A stretch of DNA of 64,000 bases. It comes from Stereocaulon alpinum (taxonomy: Eukaryota > Ascomycota > Lecanoromycetes > Lecanorales > Stereocaulaceae). Below the pieces are notes generated by a model. It made no database searches. It saw nothing but the letters and a program-made list of their open reading frames with translations, and had not been told where the DNA came from. Positions within the stretch are counted from its first letter, which is position 1. Every line of letters begins with the position of its first letter. The translations under genes were made by a program, and so were the position numbers. The stretch spans positions 177,905 through 241,904 of the forward strand of contig JAEUBA010000049.1 in assembly GCA_018257865.1 (NCBI GenBank), in the 5' to 3' direction. This document shows, in pieces, positions 21,779 to 34,034 of this stretch.

Positions 21779-22638
21779 TCATACTATATTTGCTTGGCTT
21801 GGCTGATCTTTAAGTTCCGAGCTTGATGTTTTTCTCAACGTTTCGAGCAGATGCTCGGACAATGATACACGGTGCCTTCGATGATAACCCCTGGCAGTGT
21901 AGTAGGCGGCCACTATCGTGGCTATGCCCACAGGAACACCAATGCCAAGAGCAGTCTTGCCGTCAGTCGAAAGCCCGGATGAGGGGTTGTCAGTGCTTGC
22001 TGGCCTCGTAGATGTTGATGTCCATGATTGTGCTATGGACGACGTGGACGGTGTTGCCGAAGTCAAAGGCCATCCGCTACTACTTTCAGAAGCTTGCGTT
22101 ATTGGCAAATTTTGGGATGCGGCGCTGGTAGTAGAGGTCAGTTGGTTGACCTGCATGATTGTTGACAACACTGTCTCCCCAACACCCAACACATAGCCAG
22201 GTTCACCACAGCCATCATATTTGCCATAGGCCCGCGAATAGCAGGTATACCCAGGTAAGCAACAGAAGTAAGTCTCGCACAAAGTCCATGAAGGGTCGGC
22301 ACATCGTGGTCCGTTATCTATGAGGGTTTGCGTGCAATTGTCTCCTGTAGGAGTCGTGATCGTAAGCTATCATCTCTCTTGCCAGTTGAGAGGGAGGTTG
22401 GCAGCTAACCACTTGTAGGGCAGCAGGCACTGTTGTACTGAGGACTGCAAGATGAGGATCCTGGACAGCAAGCAAAGAAGGGAGCAACAGTGACACCGCA
22501 GCTGGACTCGTTAGACAGACAGCTCCCGTTTGCGCGAAGTGCCCAGCCGCTTGAGTGGGCTCCTGCTTGCGCAAGGCTTGAAGCAAGGTAATGTCCGAGA
22601 AGCAGGACTAATTCCGAGATTCTAGAGGATAGGGCCAT
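21779..22638 (-). CDS. Cys-rich single-pass membrane protein of the fungal cell surface
   Basis: Two exons, 22638-22410 and 22344-21779, with a 65-nt intron, encode 264 residues. The N-terminal hydrophobic segment (LVLLLGHYLASSLAQA) is a signal peptide. The ectodomain follows a Cys pattern common in fungal surface proteins: ANGSCLSNESSCG, FACCPGSSSC, SACCPTSG, then across the splice CADPSWTLCETYFCC and GYTCYSRAYGKYDGC. A Ser/Thr-rich stalk (about 147-205) leads to one membrane helix, ALGIGVPVGIATIVAAYY (about 208-227), and a short basic cytoplasmic tail of ~37 residues. The layout (Cys-rich head, O-glycosylated stalk, one helix) suggests a cell-wall sensor or adhesion-type protein, but I cannot name a ligand. 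It is the most upstream of the minus-strand secreted-protein group. Confidence 0.85.
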
Positions 22639-23038
22639 TTGCGTTGCTCAAAGTTAACACGAAAAGCAATATGAACTTGCTGTGCTGTAGGATTTATTGA
22701 CAGGATAAATTCTGGGCAGGGCTGGGAGACGTAGGTCCTCCATGCAGGGTCCAGTTATTCTCGTATTTTGTAATGCGGTTTGCTTTGCCTTGCCAGCCTT
22801 TGCTAATTATAGAGCCCATTGAATGCTGGGGCCTCGCTAGGTGATCAGCAATTTAGCAGCCATGCCTGACTAGGCGCAGCAGTCTCTCGTTGTAACTTGT
22901 GAAGCGGCAGCCACCCGAAAACGTAGATAGTGGAACGCTTCTCCCTTGGACACTCTTTAACGGCAGGAGCTTCGCCAGAATGGGTATAATTAAGACAATA
23001 AGATACACATAATCGCAAAACTATGACCAATCGTGCAG
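22639..23038. other. Intergenic region, no supported gene
   Basis: About 400 bases between the Cys-rich membrane-protein promoter and the 3' end of the MFS transporter gene. Nothing recognisable was found. Confidence 0.5.
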
Positions 23039-24660
23039 TTATAGACTGGCCTTGCCTTGAGGCTCGAAAGGCAACAGCAGAGTCAACAACCCAGCAGCAA
23101 TGAACAGTGCACCACTGACATACACAGGCGCTGCAGTCTTGAGGTTAGCGTATATGGCAACAATCGGTGCCATGATCCCAAACACTCTATTCGCCGTCGC
23201 CGTCATAGCGTTTCCGGTACCACGATCCTTGGTGACGAATATCTCAGGGGTGTAGGCGTAAAGCACGGCGTACATGACGTTAGTCATGAAACTGTAAGCA
23301 CAATTCCAGCCTAGCAAGGCATTAGACGTAAGTGCTGTTGTCGAGGCGAAGAGGAAGACACCAGTCAAGGCCGTCGAGATGGCCAAAGCCCCTTTTCGAC
23401 CAAACCTGGGGATCTCGACGAGAGCTCCACCGATCAAGGCTCCAGGTATACCAAGTACTGCAATGATAACGGAATTGCGGTAAGTGATGTATGTCGAGCC
23501 GTCTCTAAACTTCGCTCCTCGCGTTTCCTGGATATACGGTAGAAAGGCGTTATAGAGAGGAAAGCCGAGTCCGATGAAGGCCCATATGAGCATGATCAAT
23601 GACGTTGACCACGCCAATTTCGGGCTTGCGAATAGTGCTCGGACGTGTGTAAAGTTCACCTTCTCAAGCTTCCGCTTGAGCGCCGCGCTGGCATCTGTGC
23701 CTTGTTGACCAACCTGGTTAAACACCTCAAGGTCCGCGAGCGTGAGATTAGAGGTCTTGCCGTTACGCCTGGCCACTTCATGGACCACTCGAACGGCTTC
23801 CTCATCCTTACCTCTGCCCATGAGGAATTTCGGCGACTCGTATAGCGTGAATAGAAGGAAGCGGCAGCAGAACATGGCCATCGCCATCAGTCCCATAGCA
23901 ATCATGAACCATCTCCATCCAAAGTTCTCCGATCTCGTACATGTCGTTGCAGTCACTTGGCATGTGTGGTATCCGAGTAGTGGCCAGGCGACAAGGGTTG
24001 CTATCAGTTGGGCAAAAGCCCAGAATACCGAGAGAACCGTAAGCAGGTACTGGTGTGAACCGGGAAGAAATTCGAGGAAGATGGCAGAGTCAACGGGCAG
24101 ATTACCACCAACGCCGACACTCCAGAGCGCAGCGAAGCAGCCAATTGCTGCGAAGTTGGGGGAGCCTGCTGCAATAAGCCCGAAAAGGGAGGTGATGCCA
24201 ATGGTGAGATTGAAAGCCAACCGCCGGCCGAATAGGTCACCTGCCCAACGTCAGTCTCGCTTCAACATACAGGTCGTTAGAGGCGTAGCATACATCCAAA
24301 CCCCCAGAACATAGCACCCACGAGAAGCCCAATGTTCTGCGACAATGAAAGCAGCGGCGGTTTCGAGGGATTGAACTCTTTCGTAATTGCAGGTAGGATT
24401 AACGAAGTAACGATAGGCCAGAGGTTGTCACTAGCCCAACCGAAAGCTCCAACGACGATGAACAGCTGCCATTGATACCGTCCCATGCCGATATCTTGTA
24501 TTGCATTATTCAAGACCCGTGCTTTCCCTTCATATACTGGATCGATCCCTGCGCCCTTCAGTGGTGTATCCATCAACTCCTCCTCATTTGGTAGTTCATT
24601 GGTCAGGCTCGGTCGTGAGTGGACATCCACATCCTTAGAATCCTTCAAGTCTTCCATCAT
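23039..24660 (-). CDS. Major facilitator superfamily transporter (SV2/sugar-porter-like)
   Basis: Two exons, 24660-24294 and 24240-23039, with a 53-nt intron splitting a Cys codon; 522 residues. The N-terminal ~55 residues are hydrophilic and acidic. The first helix region reads GMGRYQWQLFIVVGAFGWASDNLW. The MFS motif A, DLFGRRLAF, lies right after the intron (residue 124 on), between helices 2 and 3. About twelve hydrophobic helices follow, with a charged central loop (near KRKLEKVNF) typical of the 6+6 arrangement and a second motif-A-like EIPRFGRKGAL. It acts in the plasma membrane as a proton-coupled or facilitated carrier; the substrate cannot be told, and metabolite or sugar-like compounds are usual for this branch. 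The ATG at 24660 (MMEDLKD) is chosen; the frame is open further upstream. Confidence 0.9.
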
Positions 24661-25270
24661 TGTAGTCGTGAGTAGTGAGTAAAGGGCTCGACGGCTCCAA
24701 GTGTTGAAGTAAATATATACACACTGTCGAGGTACCGAAGCTTTATGACGCAAAAGCTTCCAAACGACCCATGGTCCGATAGCACATTTATCTGATATCA
24801 GCGCCCCCACCAATCGCGCCATACGTGACGCCAGATATCGTTATCAGCCATGGCCTCACTAGTGCACTGCGGGGGACGGTGCAGGTCGAATTCTCGGCAG
24901 GAGTCATAGATGATTGGACAGTCCAGGCGTAGTTTCGACAAGCTCCAGGCGAGATCAGCAGTAGAGCCCAGGCAGCTACTACTGTAAGGCATGCGGACAC
25001 GCTCGGTGACTTGCATGGGAGAGATTCTCCAACCGTAGAGCATGATCAGACGACATCCGAGGTGGCTTTACCAGATCCAAATCTCTGATGTGGGCATACC
25101 AATCAACGTCAGCATCGCTCGCTTGGTCCTGAAGATTATGGACCATCACACCGCCAATGTCTCCATCCAAGCGTCCTGTGTAAGCGGAACAACAAATAAG
25201 ACACTGCCTCCCCCATGCGCCTTATCTCCCCAACACCCTCATCACCCGACCAAACCACGCACACTCCCCA
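24661..25270. promoter_or_regulatory. Divergent promoter between transporter and thioesterase
   Basis: The transporter (left) and the thioesterase (right) are transcribed away from each other across ~610 bases, so this should hold both promoters. No gene, repeat or RNA feature is supported. Confidence 0.4.
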
Positions 25271-25817
25271 ATGTCCCCCTCCGACCCCAAAGCCGTGGCC
25301 ATAGCCGAAAACTTCGTCTCCGTCCTCACCGCCAACCCCTCCTACGCCGGCCACGACGCCGCCCTCCTCCGCTCTCTCACATGCACATCCGCCTCCTTCA
25401 CACCCACGCCCCGTGTAACAACGCGCCTAACAATCACACCCTCCTTATGCAACTCAATGGGCAATCTGCATGGCGGCGCAACGGCTACGATCTTCGATAA
25501 TTGCACTACGGTGCCGATTGCGCTTATCAGTGAAGATGGGTTCTGGCAATTAACGGGTGTGAGTCGGACGCTTGATGTGGTTTACCTTGCGGCTGTGGGG
25601 GCGGGGGAGGACGTCGAGGTTGAGGGGGAGATTGTGGGGATTGGGAAGCGGTTAGGTGAGTAGATGGTGGAGATTTGGACTAGGCGTTTGGGGAGAGAAG
25701 CTAACGGGCTGTGTAGCTCATATTCGGGGAACGATGAGGAGGGTGAGGGATGGCGTCGTTGTTGCGACTTGCGAGCATGGGAAGGTTAATGTCGATCCGC
25801 CTGCGGCTAAATTATGA
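25271..25817 (+). CDS. HotDog-fold acyl-CoA thioesterase (ACOT13/PaaI-like)
   Basis: Two exons, 25271-25655 and 25717-25817, with a 61-nt intron holding a GCTAAC branch site; 161 residues. The protein has the HotDog motif [13 protein letters not shown] (HGG at 67-69), followed by the strand pattern [24 protein letters not shown] and, in exon 2, [20 protein letters not shown]. Such enzymes hydrolyse acyl-CoA thioesters; the single-domain, ACOT13-like size fits. No clear targeting peptide is present, so it is cytosolic or possibly mitochondrial. It is divergent from the MFS transporter and convergent with the double-psi beta-barrel gene, whose 3' end is only 187 bases away. Confidence 0.88.
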
Positions 25818-26003
25818 GGGATGGAAGAAGGTTTCTAGGCTCGGCGAAGTGCATCAGAAAGACATGTAGATTGTCTGTATTCCTACCGTTCAACAGCAGT
25901 TTTGCATAATACTAACATACACTCCAGACGATGCTAACTTCTTGGAGATCCAGTCTCGACGAGTCCTCCATCCTCCTCATTTCTGCGCCCTTCCCCAGTT
26001 TTT

Positions 26004-26715
26004 TCAGGCAGGACAATCACCCGCACAATCCCTCGAGAAAGCACTCGCCATAGCCGGCGGGCAAGCAACCGGTCTATACTGCACAAATTGCCCCCCATTG
26101 GCCCACTGCGTTCCATCTTTACCCACCGGAACCGGTGGCGTAGGGTTATAAGCGGTGGGATCAGTATCGATATCGAAATGCACGGTGCATCCGAAGTCAT
26201 CTGGCCCGCCAGTAGTACTAGTGCACCAGTTCGGGGCTCCATTATTATTGTAGCATGCATCGACTACCATGACCGTGATACTTGAACCTGGACCAGTGCC
26301 GCTGTTGTATGCATTCACGCCGGTGGTTTGGAGCTCGTAGCAGGACCCGCACCCGGTACCGCAGTTAGGCTGACCGCTGGCCATGTTGCCATTGAAGAGT
26401 ATCTGGTTGACGGCGCCAGAGTAGTAGCCCTGACCGATGCCGAGGGCGGCGCCGGTGTTGCCTTGCCAATTTGCGGCGCCTTCGTTGGCGTGGCCGCAGT
26501 TGCAGGCTGAACCCATGTAGGCGTAGTACTGGTTTTGATATTAGTCGCAGGGGACATGGGTACTGCGGGGGATGGGACGTTGGACTGACCGAGATACTGG
26601 CAACGCCTTGCCATCCGCCTTCGGTTGTGATGTTGCTGCAAGAGCCTACGGACTGCGCGTAGACATGGCTACCGCTGAGTAGGAATGCCAGCAAGGAGAA
26701 CGAATGGGCCTTCAT
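26004..26715 (-). CDS. Secreted double-psi beta-barrel protein (expansin/GH45-like)
   Basis: Two exons, 26715-26590 and 26528-26004, with a 61-nt intron whose donor is GTCAGT; 216 residues. The signal peptide MKAHSFSLLAFLLSGSHVYA is followed by a Cys-rich domain: YYAYMGSACNCGHANEG, an ILFNG loop, GTGCGSCYELQTTG, ITVMVVDACYNNNG and CTVHFDID. The GxCGxCYEL, VxDxC and HFD order is that of expansins, barwin-type proteins and GH45 cellulases (RlpA-like double-psi beta-barrel). There is no C-terminal carbohydrate-binding module. It probably acts on plant or fungal cell-wall polysaccharides outside the cell; whether it is hydrolytic cannot be told from sequence alone. The exact exon 1 end could be off by one base. 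Confidence 0.87.
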
Positions 26716-28003
26716 GATGTTGGGATGGAGTTGAATACAAGATAGCGTTGGTATAGTTGTTGTTGTTGCAAATGTATTACTAAGTACGTGCGAACTTGGA
26801 GCAGAATGATATGAGATATCTCTTTCCAGAAGAGTGTGGATCGAATGTTGAAAAGTGAACACAGGAGCACAAATAGCACACTTTATACAGCCACCCACAT
26901 TGGCGAAGACGTGTACCTCTCTCCCGTCTAAATCTAACAAACATGGAGACGAAGTTATTGAAAATAGCTGATGTGGACAGCCAAGAAGGGAAGAAACTTG
27001 TAAGGTATCACGTCGTCTAAACGGCCCATTGAGGACTGTATTTACTGAGCCTGAACCGGCAATGTTGTGAGCCGGTTTCATGCTTCGTGTCTCATACCTC
27101 TCCTGGGCAAAGGGTCTGATGGTCTAAGAGCGGTTCCTGTGATGTATATTAGAGACGTAGACACTGAGCAGATTTGCTGCTAAGCCAGTTAAATCTTGTT
27201 CTCAGGCAAGACGCCGCTGAAGGAGGGAAGTCTTGTGACATCTATGTACTGGAAACGTAGACATGGCGGGAGAAGGCAGGATGTTGGTGTATTCTGCATG
27301 CGAACGCAGTGTTTGCATGATCACCTTTTGGCGTCTGTGCGTCTAATGGACCCTGCGATATAGGATAGTAGTATTGTGGAGGAAGTTTCACAAGGGCACC
27401 GTGGACTTCTATAGTGTACTTCAGCCGTATTCTTAGAAACAATGTGAATGGGGCGATTGCAATTCATGACCCAGGCTCTGAAGGCTATACCCTGCCTGGA
27501 TCAAGTGTCCCTCAAGCTGATGTCGCGTAATCCTTCCTGCCTCACTATGGATAGCATAAATGGGAATGATAGACCCTGTTTCGAATTGGGTATCAGATTC
27601 TAGGCAATAGTAGCCTCAAAAGGCATGAATCATAATTCCCCATGCGATGACGCGAGGCTTAGACGTTCCAGAATAGCTACAGATCAAACGGCGCGGGACG
27701 ATCGCGTATAACTTTCTGAGCCTCCCACAGTGGTTTATATTTTCCGAATCGTATGCTGCTCCCGGACCTACGTTTTGGATCTGTCGAGATAGTTTTTAAG
27801 ATCTGGGTTTTTGCGGGGAAGCATCAATAGACTTTGCGAGCGTCTGTCAATCGGAGTGGGTAGCCTGTCATACCGCTTCGCATCTTTTGGCTGTAGATCA
27901 AAGCCCTATCATAGATCCATGAGCGGTATTCACCGTGATGTACAATAAATAACAGGCTGTAAACGTCTTCCCATAAGCAGGTCGTGTCGTGTCATGCATG
28001 CTC
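26716..28003. other. Intergenic region, no supported gene
   Basis: About 1.3 kb between the promoter of the double-psi beta-barrel gene and the 3' end of the CUE1-like gene. The upstream part is the likely promoter. A 66-codon minus-strand frame at 27242-27442 is not convincing. Confidence 0.45.
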
Positions 28004-28636
28004 TCATGGCCGCTGCCTCTCCTTCTCTTCCAATTTCCTCCTAGCATTCAGTATCATCTCTTCCCTCCGCTTCTGTAACAGCGCCTGCCGCTCATTCTTA
28101 TTATTACTCCACGTCTGTGTTTGCGAGCCTCCCTGACCTCCTGTTCCTTCTAAGGGCGTGGAAGGGGGCGAGGATATTTTGGAACCGAGATTGTAGCGCG
28201 TAATCAAGTCAACTTGTGCTGGTTTTATCTGCCCCGGGTTTGTGCCAGCGGTACTAGGCGTCGCAGAAGCAGGTATAGGAGGCTGGAACGAGGGTGGCGG
28301 CTGTAGTACGTCTTATACTCAGCACGTGATACCTACTAGGTCTGTGGCCAGAAGAGCCCCACTCACAGCATCTAATCCACCCCTCGCCAAGATCCTTTCC
28401 GTGGTAGCAGCAACACTTCCCCCATTCCGCTGCAAGTCCCATATTATATCTCTTCGGCTTATCTGGGGAAACATCGTTGCTACCTGCTCGACGTCTGCGG
28501 GATTTGCTGCTCGGGGGTTGGAGCGGGGTGTGGTTGCGGAGGGCTTGGTGAAGAAAAAGTAGCGTATTGTTAGAGCGGTGAAGGCAGCAAGGAGGAGCAG
28601 GGAGGGTATTGAAAGGGTCTGTTGTTGGTCTGACAT
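28004..28636 (-). CDS. CUE1: CUE-domain ER membrane protein (Cue1-like)
   Basis: Two exons, 28636-28367 and 28300-28004, with a 66-nt intron; 188 residues, close to the 203 of yeast Cue1. An N-terminal membrane helix (PSLLLLAAFTALTIRYFFF, about 11-29) is followed by a CUE domain (about 47-88) with the MFP motif (MFPQIS) and the helix 3 segment GGSVAATTERIL. The C-terminus is basic and helical (RQALLQKRREEMILNARRKL), in the place where Cue1 binds the ubiquitin-conjugating enzyme Ubc7. By analogy it recruits Ubc7 to the ER membrane and activates it for ER-associated degradation. The ATG at 28636 is used; an in-frame upstream TTG is ignored. Confidence 0.85.
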
Positions 28637-29087
28637 CGTTTGAGTATCACTAGGATTGCGGGGAAAGAATGACGGTGAGCGGGTCAATAATGGATATCTG
28701 CAGCTTTTACAGATGCCAGATAGGGGTATTTAACACCGCTTGTATGTTACAAGGTATGGAGACCTGGTGTTATCAGACCGGAGTTACAATTCGAAAAGAT
28801 CATGAGCAGCACTCAACTTTCCCATGGATTATTCTTTAGGGCTGATGCCAAGACTTTACAAGGGCATATGCCATAAAGTCGCTCTCGTAAATAAAAGCTC
28901 GTCGATCACAGTACCATAGCAATTAGAGGCTTTCTTTGAGCCGACATGTATGTGCTTTCAATCAACGTGACATACTAATCTAAACAGATGCGCAATGCAT
29001 AAGCTCTGTTGACCTTGCCTATGCCTTAATGCTTCCCGAGAACGCCGCGCTCAACTCGAACCGCACACAAAGCCAACTAATTATCAT
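28637..29087. other. Intergenic region, no supported gene
   Basis: About 450 bases holding the CUE1-like promoter and the 3' flank of SMC2. Nothing else is recognised. Confidence 0.5.
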
Positions 29088-32000
29088 TTACTTCAGATCT
29101 GCAGGTGTAAGTGCCTGCACCACACTAGTACCTTCACTAAACCTGGTCTTGAATATGCGATTCGCGTTCTGAAACATGCCGTCTTTCAGACTGACGACAA
29201 TGAACTGTGATCCTTTAAATCTCGTCTTGATCAGCCGGCCGATATTCTGCGTATGTGACAGGTCCAGAGCGGCGTCGACTTCGTCCAGGATATACATGGG
29301 CGCGGGCTTGAATTGGAGCAAGGCCATGATGAGCGAGAGAGCGATGAGAGACCTATCGTGACCATCAGTCCATGGTCCAATCCAAAGGAATAGTAACTGC
29401 TAACCTTTGTCCACCACTTAGCTCTGTCAGACTCTGCTTCCACACCTTCCCCAAGCTGACCTTCACTTCTAGCCCGTCTGAGATCTGCTTACCTTCAGGC
29501 GGGTCTAACTTGGCGAAGCTGCCGGGCAAGAGTTCCGCAAAGATGTTGCCAAAGTCGCCATTGACCTTTGTCCAAGTCTTGTGGAGGGCTTCCTTCTTGT
29601 ACTCGTCGAGACTCACGATTGTCTCTTCGATTTTCCTCTTGTCCCTAATGACGGTCTTCATCATATTCTTCAGCGCTGCTTCCTTCTTCTCGACGCTGTC
29701 GATCATGTTCATGACCTTCGGGTTGATCTTCTTCTTCATGCCCTGGAAACGCTCGGTAAGGTTGCGCAGCGAAGATTTACATTCGGCAATGTTCTGGCCT
29801 TTGAAGTCGTACGGACTGTTGGCACGGCCGAAGCTGTCTCTCTCGTCTGCAATCCACTCGTGCTCCTTTTCCATTTCCTTGAGCATCTGGCCGGCGCTTT
29901 GCTGATCCTTGTGGAATTTGTCAATCTGGTGAGCGAGCCTTTGTATTTCGAGACCCTCTTCGGTAATCCTTGTTGATTTCGATCTCGAAGCGTCTTCTAA
30001 AGCCTTCAGCTCTTCATCGAACCCGGTCAGCTTCGCTCGCTCGTCATCAAGGCGTGCTTGTGCGATATCTTGTGCATCCTGTAATCCTGTTAGCCGTTAG
30101 CTTCTCGGAGGAATCCTCAAGACTAACCTTCGCTTGAGCTTGTTCATTCTGCAAGTCTAGTACTTCCGCTTCTTGCGATGTCAACGTTGAATCGAGCTCT
30201 GCAAGCTGTTCTTGAGCAGCGCCTGAATCAGCTCCTGCTTGCTCGGCTTCCAACCTACTCGACTGAAGCTCTTTCTGCAGGGCCTTGACAGACACCGAAT
30301 TCTTGATCTGGCTTTTCCTCAGCGTGTTCAATGAGGACTGCAACTCCGCCAGCTTGGTGTCTTTGTTGTTATCGAAGTCCTTCATGTCCTTCTCAATGCT
30401 TTTGATGTCTTTTGAGGCTGCTGCCTGCCTTGCTTTGGCGTCTGCAGCATCCTTCTTAAGTTGGTCAATACTGGCTTTCATCTCTTCAACTGCTTGGATG
30501 ATCTAGCTGATGTTAGCGACGAAGTCAACGTCAATAGGTTGAGTTCTTACCGATGAAGAAGAATTACCGCCTATCTGCTCTTCGGTCAGCTTGATCTCAT
30601 GTGTCTTGAGGTCTAGCTCTTGTTTGGCTTTTCTAGCCGAGTCCAGCTTCTTCTGTTCTTTAGCCATGGAAGACTGCAAGTTGCTGAGCTCGGATTCCAG
30701 AGCGCTCAGTTCCTTATTGAGTTCATTAAGCTTTCCTAAAGTCACCAGAACACCACTCGAACTCGGCGAACTTCCACCAGAGAGGGTCCCAGATGGGTCG
30801 TACACATCGCCTTCAAGCGTAACACTCTTCATCCGAACGGCAGGATCGAAAGTGACTTTCTTCGCTGTCTCGGCGTCCTCACAAACCAACGTTGAACCGA
30901 AGACGTACTCCATTGCCGCAGAGACCTCATCATTGTAACCGACTAATGAGAGAGCCAAGTCAACCTTTCCAGGGGCTAAATTCTGCGCCGCTCCGATCTT
31001 GTCGGCGGATGCTCTAAAAGCAGCAATCTTGTTGAGAGGAATGATAGTAACTCGTTTCTTCAGCTTACCGTTCTGGAGGAGTTGGGTACCAGTCTCGGAA
31101 GAGTCAACGACAACATTGTAAAGCCGACCTCCAGCGCAGATCTCGAGCGCAGTACCTGCTCGAGATTTGTCTTTGTCCAATGTAAAGAGTTGTGCTACAA
31201 GGCCCTTGACCTTTGATCTGTCAAAATCAGGCAATGGGTCGCTATAGCTGAAATCAATATTGGCAACTTTGCGCTTCAAGCCATCTGCTTGTGCTCGAAG
31301 AGTCCGGATCTGCTTTTGCAGCGATGCTTCTTGTTGATGCAGCGAATCTTCTTTGCCTGGTTCATACCCTAATTTACTCAACTCTGCCTCCAGCTTCTTT
31401 GCCTGCGCTTTCAATGTCTCGAGATCTTTGAGTAAGCCTGAGTTCTGCTCCTTGGCTTTCTTCGCCCGAGGCTCATCCTCCTTGATGCGCTTCTCCATGT
31501 GTGATATCTTCAGCTTCGCTTGCTCCTGCTCGGTGGCTGCAGTGCTGACGCGGTTCCGTGCATCTTGTAGCTGACCCTGGTATCCACTTTCTTGGCCTTC
31601 CTTCGACGCAACACCAGTCTGCAGCGTTTGCAAGAGCTCTTCTTTGGCCTCTACTTCAGCCGTTTGCCTGTCCAAATCAGCCTTAGCAGCATCATACTGT
31701 GACTGTAACTTCTCGTAAAGTTTGCTCTTCTCTTTCACCTGTGCTTCCAGCTCCTTGAGTGACTGCTGGAAAGTCTTCCTCCTCTCTTTCTCCTCAGTCA
31801 TGCTGGCTTGTTTGAGGTCATAGAGCGTCGCCAGTCGAACAACTTCGTGTGAATGAGTCTTAACCTCTTCCTCGAGAGCCTGAAATTTTCCGCCCTTTCT
31901 TAGCTCTTTCTCCCTCGCGGCTTTGACCTTCTTGACGTCCTCTTCCAGGTGTGCAATTTCACCTTTCAGCCTCTTGGCCGAGTCTTCGAGATCCGTCGCG

Positions 32001-32835
32001 CGCTGCTTCTTTGCTTCCAGGTCACTCGCCGACTGCTTCAGCTTCTCTTTATTCTTCAGATAATCGTGGGCAACCACGAGGCGTGTCAGTCTCTCAAGGT
32101 CACTCTGTGTCTGCTGGAATTCCAAGAACGCTCTCTTCTCTGTCCGTAGCTTATCCAACTTCGGTTCTATCTCTTCCTTCAACAGCTCTGTGATTTCCTG
32201 CACCTTCATCTCCTTCTTCGCCATTGTTTTGAACGCCTTGTCTCGCCTGTCCTCGAACATTCTCGTACCAGCCGCCTCTTCGATCATAGCTAATATTTCC
32301 ACAGGCTTCATATTCAGCACCTTCGTAATCCGCCCCTGCATGATCAGGAAATTGGGATTGTTAATGTTGAGCTGCACCGACTGGAAGAGGTTTTGAACGG
32401 TCTGTTGCTGCGCGCGATGGCCATTGATAAGGTATTTGCTTGTGCCGCCGAGGACAATCTGGCGCGTGACCGAGATCTGGCCATATTCTTCGAAGCCAAT
32501 GGGCGACTTCTTCTTGTCTCGGTTGTCGAAAACAATGGTGACGCTGGCTTTGGTGACGCCCGCTTGGCCCCGTTTGTAGATTAGATCCTGGCAGTCGAGC
32601 TTAGCAGAGGGCCTTGCGCAGATCATGCAAGGGCAACGACGCAAACCTGTATATTTTGAGCCCTCACAGTGCTCATACTCGTAATACCCAGAACAAAGCA
32701 TATCGCATCCAGGATGTTGGACTTCCCACTTCCATTGAGACCGGTGATAGAATTAAAGCTCTCGTCCCAGCCACTGATAACCGTCCGCACAGCATATGAC
32801 TTGAAGCCATCAATAACGATCTCCACGACCCTCAT
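29088..32835 (-). CDS. SMC2: Condensin subunit SMC2
   Basis: Structural-maintenance-of-chromosomes ATPase that pairs with SMC4 in condensin to compact chromosomes in mitosis. Five exons: 32835-32647, 32587-30551, 30502-30128, 30078-29405 and 29352-29088; introns are 59, 48, 49 and 52 nt. The total is 3,540 nt, or 1,179 residues, which is the usual SMC2 length. Walker A is GLNGSGKS (32-39), followed by [12 protein letters not shown], typical of SMC2. Two long coiled coils flank a Gly-containing hinge (about 520-670, with [16 protein letters not shown]). The ABC signature LSGGQRS is split by intron 4, and Walker B ends in DEVD (Asp1115-Glu1116) with the D-loop AALD. The fragment [19 protein letters not shown] matches the family C-terminus. 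The sequence looks intact and functional. Confidence 0.97.
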
Positions 32836-34034
32836 CCTGGCGGCACTGATTAGCAGCAATGGTGTGGGATCGTACGAGCGCGACCTGCGATTGTTTGTTT
32901 ACAGTTCGCGCGGAGCCTTTCCGCTTTTGACTAGTAGGGTTTACACCCAAGCTGTCTCATGCCCCGGAGTTAAGGCTCTGCTCTACCCCGGGGTAATTAC
33001 AAGGGCTCGCCCAAGAACCCGCTTCAGGGCCCATTGACAACTTGATGGGTTTGACTGATTAAAGCTTTGAATTCCTCCAAGCCTCATCAACATAGTATCC
33101 CCCAGCACAAACATGAACTCTATGTACTCTTCCGTAGCCAAAGACCAGTGAACACCACTCTGCATTGCGATGTGCATGATTCCCCCTGCAAGTATCAAAC
33201 TCGGTCCCAGTAATGTACTGCTAACAAACAGTAGCCCAGTCTCCAGACAACATAAACGGATTGCAGAGAAGCCTGACAGGATTTATACGTCCCCCAAGCC
33301 TTCTGACACCGCGAAACACTTGAATAATAAATAGCAATGTGCAAGGTCGCAATGGAATTTGTTAAGCCACGCGGAGTGAGGCAAGGAGTAAGTACGATAC
33401 GGTCAGTCGCAACAGACGCTAACTCCATGTAAAACGTCGCTGCTGAAGCCCATACATTCCGTCTTACTTGTTGGAACAGAGCCCAGCACAAACGCTTGAT
33501 CTACGGTGTACTCGGACTCGCCCGCTGATTGAGGGAGGAATGTCGTTAGGAATTGGTTTTTGGAAGAGGCTGTCATTTGAGCATCACCATAATATAAAAC
33601 ATAGCAATGGGTAGGTAGGTCGAAGATCACACGCGGGAGGATAGACCGGAGCGCAGAGCAGAAGCTGAGCGATGCTGAGTCGACAACGCCTGGGTAGACT
33701 CTAGCACATTGGAGGGTGGAGTGTAACGCCGGTAACACATTAGATACGTATTTGGACAGCACGAAGAAGATTCGCGAGCTGTTTCATCTAGAATACGCAC
33801 GCTAAAAGCACACCATGAGAGGCTATTCTGCTAACATGAAGCCTCCCAAGTTGCCTCAGAGCTCTAGTTTGTCGACTTGATACTTCATAGCTCTAGGCAG
33901 ATTGTCATCACCAAAGGGTTCCCAGCTACTTTCGAGCTCCAACACAAAGCTTTTCCCTCAACTTTGGCAGAATACTCTGGTTGTTGTCCATTGTTGTAGG
34001 AGGCGCGTCGTTTAAGATACCATAATCATCAGCA
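32836..34034. other. Intergenic region, no confident gene
   Basis: About 1.2 kb holding the SMC2 promoter and the 3' flank of the F-box-like gene. Minus-strand frames at 33762-33403 (119 codons) and 33198-32983 (71 codons) have some coding-like composition, but I found no family or clean splicing between them. Confidence 0.4.

Noticed and set aside
16000..22638. Secondary-metabolite gene cluster next to the MFS transporter
   Set aside because: No synthase, synthetase, terpene cyclase or P450 is present nearby.
33403..33762. 119-codon minus-strand frame upstream of SMC2
   Set aside because: No family, no clear donor/acceptor linking it to neighbouring frames; kept only as a note in the intergenic entry.
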